This document shows positions 4,958-8,733 of a stretch of DNA of 8,733 bases, piece by piece; the first letter of the stretch is position 1, and every line of letters begins with the position of its first letter. The stretch spans positions 1 through 8,733 of the forward strand of contig CACXDX010000107.1 in the NCBI GenBank assembly GCA_902766525.1. The letters run 5' to 3'. The position numbers and the translations under genes are program-made. The notes below the pieces were generated by a model. It did not search any database. It saw nothing but the letters and a program-made list of their open reading frames with translations, and was not told the origin of the DNA. The DNA comes from an uncultured Bacillota bacterium. Its GTDB lineage: Bacteria; Bacillota; Dehalobacteriia; UBA7702.

Positions 4958-6058
4958 TCAGCGGCAAAGGTTCTCATAAATCGACAGGGTCTTTGAAGCT
5001 GTTTTCAAAAAGGAGTATTTTTCCCCGAGCCGCGCCGCTTTTCCCCCGAGCCGGTTTCGATAGCCGTCATCTTTGACCAGCCTCAGCATGGCTTTCCCCA
5101 TGGCGACGGGATCGTCGGGATCGACATAAACGGCGCAGTCCGCCATGATCTCGGGGAGAGAAGAACGATCGGCGACAACGGAGGGACAGGCGCAGGCGGC
5201 GGCTTCCAGCGGCGGCAGACCGAATCCCTCATAAAAAGAAGGGTAAATCAGTGCGGCGGCAGCGGAATAAAAGTAAGGCAGATCCTTCTCGCCGACGTGA
5301 TCCAGAAAACGGACAGAGGAGGTGACGCCGGTTTCTCCGACCAGCTTTCTCAGGCGTTCTCTGCGCTTTTCACCGCTGCCGATGACGATGAGCGGGCATT
5401 GACGGGGCAGCCACGGTCGGATCCCGGCGTAGGCGCGGATCAGTCCCGAGACGTTTTTTCTTTCATTCAGCCCGCCGACATACAGAAAAAACGGCGGCCG
5501 AAGTAAAAAATGCTTTCGGAGAAAAGCGGCAGCTACCGCCGGCGCGATCGGTTTCAGATCCGCTTTCGGCGCTTCCGCAATGACATGGATTTTATCTTCA
5601 CCGACTCCCATAAGATCCATGATATCTTTTTTGCTGCAGGCTGAAACGGTGATGACCGCGTCGGCCTCTTTGATGGCCGGTAAAGCTTCCCGGCAAAAAA
5701 TCTCACGGTAAGGCGAGCCGCAGTATTGGGGCAGAAGGAGGGGGATCATATCGTGAACGGTCAGTACGCTGTGGCGTCCCGGTCCTTTATCTCCGATGCC
5801 GTTTTGCAGATTGTGGACGACATCGAATGTCGCTGCCGTCTCGATTTTTCGGGCGGCCTGACGCTGCCAGAAATCCCGTTCCGTGCGGTGCGGAACGGAA
5901 AAACAGGTCTTTAAGGGCAGTATCCTTTCGCCGTTGAAAACAAAAATATCGTCGCTCCTTTTTATTTCAGCCATCGCTTTGAGAAGCTCCGCTGCATAGA
6001 CACCGATCCCCGTGCGGCGATAGTGAAAAGCCGCGGCACCGTTGATCAGAATTCTCAT
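4958..6058 (-). CDS. Glycosyltransferase family 4, CotSA-like, in the coat operon
   Basis: 366-residue GT-B glycosyltransferase. The N-terminal domain starts with the family pattern MRILINGAAAFHYRRTGIGVY, where the glycine-rich turn is at 17-19, and contains VLTVHDMIPLLLP (98-110). The nucleotide-sugar half begins near 190 (FFLYVGGLNERKN, with R200 and K201 placed to contact the donor phosphates) and carries the E-x7-E motif EGFGLPPLE (E277, E285). It would transfer a sugar from a nucleotide donor; acceptor unknown, probably a spore-surface component given the neighbours. CotSA, its likely counterpart in Bacillus subtilis, is a coat protein of the same family encoded beside cotS. Its ATG (6058-6056) overlaps the cotS TGA as ATGA, with GAGGT in the end of cotS as the binding site, so translation is coupled. 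Confidence 0.9.
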   Translation of the reverse strand: MRILINGAAAFHYRRTGIGVYAAELLKAMAEIKRSDDIFVFNGERILPLKTCFSVPHRTERDFWQRQAARKIETAATFDVVHNLQNGIGDKGPGRHSVLTVHDMIPLLLPQYCGSPYREIFCREALPAIKEADAVITVSACSKKDIMDLMGVGEDKIHVIAEAPKADLKPIAPAVAAAFLRKHFLLRPPFFLYVGGLNERKNVSGLIRAYAGIRPWLPRQCPLIVIGSGEKRRERLRKLVGETGVTSSVRFLDHVGEKDLPYFYSAAAALIYPSFYEGFGLPPLEAAACACPSVVADRSSLPEIMADCAVYVDPDDPVAMGKAMLRLVKDDGYRNRLGGKAARLGEKYSFLKTASKTLSIYENLCR

Positions 6059-7056
6059 TTTTTTACCTCGCAGTATCGTTTCAGTTCCGAGAGAGCCTTT
6101 TGTCTCGGCGCGGCGTTTTTAAGCTGCCGTTTCATCTTTTTTTCGATTCTGCGGGAATCATCCCTCTCACAATAACGGGCAAAAGCGGCGTGGTAGAAAT
6201 CATAGGGAAATTTGAGCATGGCATAGATCAATCGTTTCTCCGCAGAGCCCAAAGGCAGGATCTTTTCATAGGAGAGCATGGCACGGATCGCATTCTCCGT
6301 CCGCCAATCGTTGGCCTTAAGTATTTTCAGGACCAAAGCCGCCAGATCGTGGCAGCTCAGATCGGCGATGGCATGATCGAAATCGCAGGCGGACACGGTA
6401 CCGTTTTGATCGATCAGAAAATTATGATGAGCCGGATCATGGTGGCAGAAACCGCCTTCCTTTTGTTTGTTTTGATTGAGAACGGAATAAAATTCACTCA
6501 GATCCGTGAGGACAGCGTCAATTTCTCCGAGCTGATCATCGAGAAGTGTCAAAAAAAATTCGTCGAAAGAATGAGGTTCCTTTTTGGATTGTTCCCTTTG
6601 AAAGCGCAGAAGATTGTCGCGGCTTGTTCGCATCGATTCGATCAGCGTACCCCATTTGATTCGCGATGAGCCCTGTTCGGTATATTGAAAGCCTTTGGCG
6701 GCGGTATGCATCATACCGAGACAGATCGCGACTTTTTCGCAGTCTTCTCTTTTTTGATAGGAAGGCATTTCTCCTTTCAGGGCTTTGGTCAGCAGCAGCG
6801 TCGTATCCTGCAGCGAGCAGGTGGCCGCACCGTCGCGGGTGGGGATGATTTCGTTGAAATCGCGGAATCCCGTTTTTGTAAGATAGGACATTGCCGCGGA
6901 TATAAAATCCATTTCCTGCCGGGGTAAAGTCAGAAGCTTTAAAACGCGGTCTTCTTTATCGCTTTTAAGCAGAAAAACTTTTCCTTTTTTCAGTGTCACG
7001 ATTTCTTTGACGGGCATAGAATAAAGTAAAGATACGGTTGAGAATAATTCCGTCAT
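6055..7056 (-). CDS. cotS: CotS family spore coat protein (kinase-like fold)
   Basis: 333 residues from ATG 7056. The fold is that of aminoglycoside phosphotransferases/choline kinases: a probable beta-3 lysine in VLKLL (near residue 40), the catalytic loop HHDPAHHNF (205-213, catalytic D207, metal-binding N212), and the metal-binding DFD (225-227) followed by HAIADLSCHDLA. CotS proteins are outer-coat components in Bacillus subtilis, and this motif set is kept, so kinase activity is possible but its substrate is unknown. The upstream in-frame TTG at 7071 is rejected as start because GAGGTG at 7064-7069 sits 7 nt before ATG 7056. First gene of the leftward operon cotS, glycosyltransferase, SpoVID-like. 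No signal peptide or membrane segment. Confidence 0.88.
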   Translation of the reverse strand: MTELFSTVSLLYSMPVKEIVTLKKGKVFLLKSDKEDRVLKLLTLPRQEMDFISAAMSYLTKTGFRDFNEIIPTRDGAATCSLQDTTLLLTKALKGEMPSYQKREDCEKVAICLGMMHTAAKGFQYTEQGSSRIKWGTLIESMRTSRDNLLRFQREQSKKEPHSFDEFFLTLLDDQLGEIDAVLTDLSEFYSVLNQNKQKEGGFCHHDPAHHNFLIDQNGTVSACDFDHAIADLSCHDLAALVLKILKANDWRTENAIRAMLSYEKILPLGSAEKRLIYAMLKFPYDFYHAAFARYCERDDSRRIEKKMKRQLKNAAPRQKALSELKRYCEVKK

Positions 7057-7075
7057 AACACAGCACCTCAAAGCA

Positions 7076-7104
7076 TTGATATGCGTTCGCGGGATGATCT
7101 ATGA
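7076..7104 (-). promoter_or_regulatory. Candidate sporulation (sigma-E/K type) promoter of the coat operon
   Basis: Read leftward: TCATAGA (7098-7104), 14-bp spacer, CATATCAA (7076-7083). This resembles sigma-E elements (-35 KMATATT, -10 CATACAnT, spacing 13-14). No sigma-A style pair is seen in this gap for cotS. The implied transcript would start around 7069, almost at the ribosome binding site, which is short. Confidence 0.35.
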
Positions 7105-7117
7105 CGCCGGGAATCTG

Positions 7118-7145
7118 TCATAAAAGCTTTATTCTTTCATAAATA
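7118..7145 (+). promoter_or_regulatory. Candidate sporulation-type promoter of the 72-residue gene
   Basis: TCATAAA (7118-7124), 13-bp spacer, CATAAATA (7138-7145), again similar to sigma-E spacing and sequence. Predicted start near 7152, just before AAAGGAGGA (7154-7162). AT-rich sequence makes chance matches likely. Confidence 0.28.
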
Positions 7146-7167
7146 AAGAACTAAAGGAGGAAAACAT

Positions 7168-7386
7168 ATGCAGGATTTTGACAACAACTGCCCTTACAGC
7201 GAAGAAGAAGCGGCGCATATGCTTCGTGATGTTTCCGAGGCCTACTATTTTACCGTTTCCGCGGCGGAAAAGTTCAACAATCTGACCGCCGTTCACAAGC
7301 ATCAGCTGGAAAAGGCTGTGGATCGTGCCGCGGATCTGGGGAAACTCGTTGACACGCTGGCAAAGATCGTCAAGGATGAAATTTGA
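7168..7386 (+). CDS. Small acidic protein of unknown function, divergent from the coat operon
   Basis: 72 residues, beginning MQDFDNNCPYSEEEAAHML and ending AKIVKDEI. I do not recognise the family. It has no signal peptide or membrane span, is acidic, and is predicted almost entirely helical, with alternating apolar residues in the second half (HQLEKAVDRAADLGKLVDTL) that could form an amphipathic helix or helical pair. A single cysteine (C9) is followed by proline. Coding status is well supported by an excellent AAAGGAGGA site 5 nt before the ATG, a strong terminator after the stop, and absence of competing frames. Its divergent position next to cotS makes a sporulation role possible, but that is inference from location only. 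Confidence 0.8.
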   Translation: MQDFDNNCPYSEEEAAHMLRDVSEAYYFTVSAAEKFNNLTAVHKHQLEKAVDRAADLGKLVDTLAKIVKDEI

Positions 7387-7402
7387 GTGAAGGGGAAAAG
7401 GG

Positions 7403-7433
7403 GCGGCGGTTCTCCGCCGCTTCTTTTTTTTTT
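7403..7433 (+). terminator. Intrinsic terminator of the 72-residue gene
   Basis: A 7-bp all-GC stem GCGGCGG (7403-7409) and CCGCCGC (7414-7420) with loop TTCT, followed by TTC and ten T (7424-7433). It isolates this gene from deoC. Confidence 0.93.
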
Positions 7434-7454
7434 ACTTTTTCCGTTACGAATTTG

Positions 7455-7463
7455 TGTTATAAT
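7455..7463 (+). promoter_or_regulatory. Extended -10 promoter of deoC-cdd
   Basis: TGTTATAAT (7455-7463) is a TGn-extended, perfect -10 element. The sequence 17 bp upstream is only CTTTTT, so the promoter probably relies on the extended -10. Transcription should start near 7470, with GAGGAG (7482-7487) before the deoC ATG. No operator repeat such as a DeoR or CytR-type site is obvious. Confidence 0.65.
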
Positions 7464-7497
7464 ATATAAAGAAAAAAAAATGAGGAGAAACGAAACG

Positions 7498-8151
7498 ATG
7501 GATGAAATCAAGAAGAAGAAAATCCTTTCAATCATCGATTATACGCTTTTGAATCCCAATGCCGAAGAGGACATGCTCCTCCGTTTGGCCGAGGAATCCC
7601 TCGAATATCACACTGCCTCTGTCTGTGTGATGCCCTGTGCCGTCAAAAAATTGAGGGAAAAATATCAAGACACGCTGACGATCTGCACCGTTATCGGTTT
7701 CCCTTTGGGATATCAAACCACCGAGGCCAAGAAGGCCGAAGCCGCCGACGCTCTCGCCAACGGCGCCGACGAGCTGGATATGGTGATGAACCGCGTCGAC
7801 CTGAAGAACGGCCGGGACGACGCCGTGACGGAAGAGATCCGCGAGATCAAAGAAATATGCGGGGAAAAAATCCTTAAGGTGATCGTGGAAAGCTGTGACC
7901 TCAGCGAGGAGGAAAAAATCAGAGCTTGTCGCTGTGTCAGCGCGGGCGGCGCCGATTTTATCAAAACCTCTACCGGTTTCGGCAAAGGCGGCGCTGTTTT
8001 GGCTGATGTAGAATTATTTCGAAACCATATCGATAAAAATGTAAAAATAAAAGCCGCCGGCGGCATTCGACGGATTGTCGATCTGGAAGCGTTTTTTGAT
8101 GCCGGCTGCGATCGTATCGGCGCCAGCTGCGGTGTGGAGGTATTGAAATGA
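7498..8151 (+). CDS. deoC: Deoxyribose-phosphate aldolase
   Basis: 217 residues, the normal length of the bacterial class I enzyme, which cleaves 2-deoxy-D-ribose 5-phosphate to glyceraldehyde 3-phosphate and acetaldehyde in deoxynucleoside breakdown. The TIM-barrel motifs are intact: IDYTLLNP (13-20), VIGFPLGYQTTEAK (65-78), DELDMVMN (91-98, D94 acid/base), DFIKTSTGFG (153-162, Schiff-base lysine K156), and VKIKAAGGIR (182-191, K185 assisting). ATG 7498 is chosen for the GAGGAG site at 7482-7487; an in-frame ATG at 7480 lies before that site and has none of its own. The stop overlaps the cdd start as ATGA, so the two are a coupled operon. Confidence 0.96.
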   Translation: MDEIKKKKILSIIDYTLLNPNAEEDMLLRLAEESLEYHTASVCVMPCAVKKLREKYQDTLTICTVIGFPLGYQTTEAKKAEAADALANGADELDMVMNRVDLKNGRDDAVTEEIREIKEICGEKILKVIVESCDLSEEEKIRACRCVSAGGADFIKTSTGFGKGGAVLADVELFRNHIDKNVKIKAAGGIRRIVDLEAFFDAGCDRIGASCGVEVLK

Positions 8152-8534
8152 AAGAGAAAGCATTGATTCAAGCTGCTGCCGAGGCACGCAAACAAGCATA
8201 TGCACCCTATTCCGGTTTTAAAGTCGGCGCGGCACTGCTGACCGAGGATCAAAAAATATACGTCGGCTGCAATATGGAAAACGCGGCCTATTCACCGTCT
8301 CTCTGCGCGGAACGGGCGGCTTTTGCCGCCGCGATCGGTGCCGGAGAACGGGCATTCAGCGCCATTGCCATCATCGCCGGAGAAAAGGATTACTGTGTGC
8401 CCTGCGGCGTCTGCCGCCAGGTGATGGCGGAATTTTGCGAAGAGGATTTTCTTATTATCGCCGCGAAAACAGAGGAAGATTATCGGAAATATCGTCTCAA
8501 AGAGCTGATTCCGCATAGTTTTTGTCTTGAATAG
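8148..8534 (+). CDS. cdd: Cytidine deaminase
   Basis: 128 residues, the size of the homotetrameric zinc cytidine deaminases. It converts cytidine and deoxycytidine to uridine and deoxyuridine in pyrimidine salvage. Visible motifs: substrate-binding NMEN (42-45), the zinc and catalytic site CAERAA (C53 ligand, E55 proton shuttle), and PCGVCRQ (C86 and C89, the other two zinc ligands). YAPYSGFKVGAALL (18-31) is the typical N-terminal signature. GGAGG inside the end of deoC (8136-8140) is 7 nt before the ATG. Together with deoC it covers both ends of deoxycytidine use, but the linking phosphorylase (pdp/deoA) is not in this window. No GC-rich terminator follows; only AT-rich sequence leads into the next promoter. 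Confidence 0.97.
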   Translation: MKEKALIQAAAEARKQAYAPYSGFKVGAALLTEDQKIYVGCNMENAAYSPSLCAERAAFAAAIGAGERAFSAIAIIAGEKDYCVPCGVCRQVMAEFCEEDFLIIAAKTEEDYRKYRLKELIPHSFCLE

Positions 8535-8587
8535 AAAAAGAAAATAAAAATCAACCAATTTTTTTTGAAAAAAGTATAAAAAAGGGG

Positions 8588-8616
8588 TTGACGAAGTATC
8601 TTAAAAGTGGTAGAAT
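8588..8616 (+). promoter_or_regulatory. Very strong promoter, probably of a ribosomal RNA operon
   Basis: TTGACG (8588-8593), exactly 17 bp, then TAGAAT (8611-8616). Upstream, 8535-8587 is made mostly of A and T tracts, resembling an UP element that binds the RNA polymerase alpha subunit. Predicted transcription start is about 8623. Apart from this, the gap after cdd shows only a weak AT-only inverted repeat near 8561-8577. Confidence 0.85.
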
Positions 8617-8622
8617 AGCATT

Positions 8623-8733
8623 CGCTGACGCACAAAAGGTGCTGATGCGTATCGGTCTTTGGGAACTAAACAGTAGAGCTTGTGAAGATAAGTCGGAGAG
8701 TGAAGACTCTTCGGCGCGGGTTCCGCGGTCATC
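8623..8733 (+). ncRNA. 5' leader of a probable ribosomal RNA operon (16S gene lies beyond the edge)
   Basis: Starts with CGCTGACGCACAAAAGGTGC, close to the leader that I recall from Bacillus rRNA operons, contains a boxA-type sequence at 8653-8672, and has no ribosome binding site or open frame. Small hairpins follow: GCAC-AAAAG-GTGC near the start, AGAGT-GAAG-ACTCT in the middle of the second half, and CGCGG-GTT-CCGCG near 8716-8728. The start of 16S itself (AGAGTTTGATC) is not reached within the window. A leader of a stable tRNA operon is the main alternative. Confidence 0.65.
8653..8672 (+). promoter_or_regulatory. boxA antitermination element
   Basis: CGGTCTTTGGGAACTAAACA matches the Firmicutes pre-rRNA boxA pattern, roughly TGTTCTTTGAAAACTGAACA, at most positions. 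BoxA in RNA is bound by NusB-S10 and prevents early termination of rRNA transcription (established knowledge). It lies about 30 nt after the predicted transcription start. Confidence 0.72.

Noticed and set aside
6057..7071. Upstream TTG start for cotS adding five residues
   Set aside because: The TTG overlaps the GAGGTG ribosome binding site that serves ATG 7056.
7480..7497. Earlier in-frame ATG for deoC
   Set aside because: It precedes and overlaps the GAGGAG site and has only an A-run upstream; the protein family begins at about the 7498 start.
8713..8730. T-box-like string GGGTTCCGCGG near the right edge, resembling the TGGNACCGCGG motif
   Set aside because: The match is incomplete (T and A of the core are changed), there is no Stem I or specifier-loop pattern upstream, and the same bases form a simple CGCGG/CCGCG hairpin within a leader that already has a boxA.
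1..8733. Mobile elements, CRISPR arrays, toxin-antitoxin or defence genes
   Set aside because: No transposase or integrase motifs, no direct repeat arrays with spacers, no terminal inverted repeats with target duplications, and gene content is ordinary core and sporulation genes.

Overview
The window reads as a chromosomal segment of a low-to-mid GC member of the Bacillota (Firmicutes) with an endospore programme. Reasons: the sporulation pair yabP-yabQ next to a DivIC-type division gene, a CotS kinase-fold coat protein with a CotSA-like glycosyltransferase, a LysM-ended SpoVID/SipL-like morphogenetic protein, strong AGGAGG-type ribosome binding sites, and a boxA sequence of the Firmicutes pre-rRNA type. 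The class cannot be fixed from this sequence; Negativicutes or Clostridia would both fit (inference).

Layout. 2-106: last 34 codons of an unrecognised gene, then a terminator. 385-900 (+): HD-domain phosphohydrolase with its own promoter, converging through a shared hairpin on a leftward operon (promoter near 1774-1802) of a small membrane protein and the peroxiredoxin Bcp. 1743-2090 is gene-free: it holds that promoter, an orphan hairpin terminator and a possible structured RNA. 2091-3130 (+): yabP-yabQ-divIC, tightly packed. 3186-4046 (+): a short Ppx/GppA phosphatase with a near-consensus housekeeping promoter whose -35 overlaps the divIC stop codon. 4095-7056 (-): a three-gene spore-coat operon, transcribed cotS, then glycosyltransferase, then the SpoVID-like gene. 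7168-7386 (+): a 72-residue unknown protein divergent from cotS. 7498-8534 (+): deoC-cdd, overlapping by ATGA, for pyrimidine deoxynucleoside salvage. 8535-8733: AT-rich tract, very strong promoter and boxA-containing leader, which I read as the start of a ribosomal RNA operon whose 16S gene lies beyond the right edge.

How it fits together. Two blocks concern spore envelope building: YabP/YabQ (spore cortex and coat assembly) and the leftward coat operon. Both sit beside growth-phase genes (divIC, ppx, deoC-cdd, bcp, rRNA) that have housekeeping-type promoters. Candidate mother-cell sigma promoter elements lie before yabP, cotS and the 72-residue gene, but these are weak pattern matches. I found no mobile element, CRISPR array or defence system. 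The least explained parts are the 1839-2050 intergenic stretch and the 72-residue protein.
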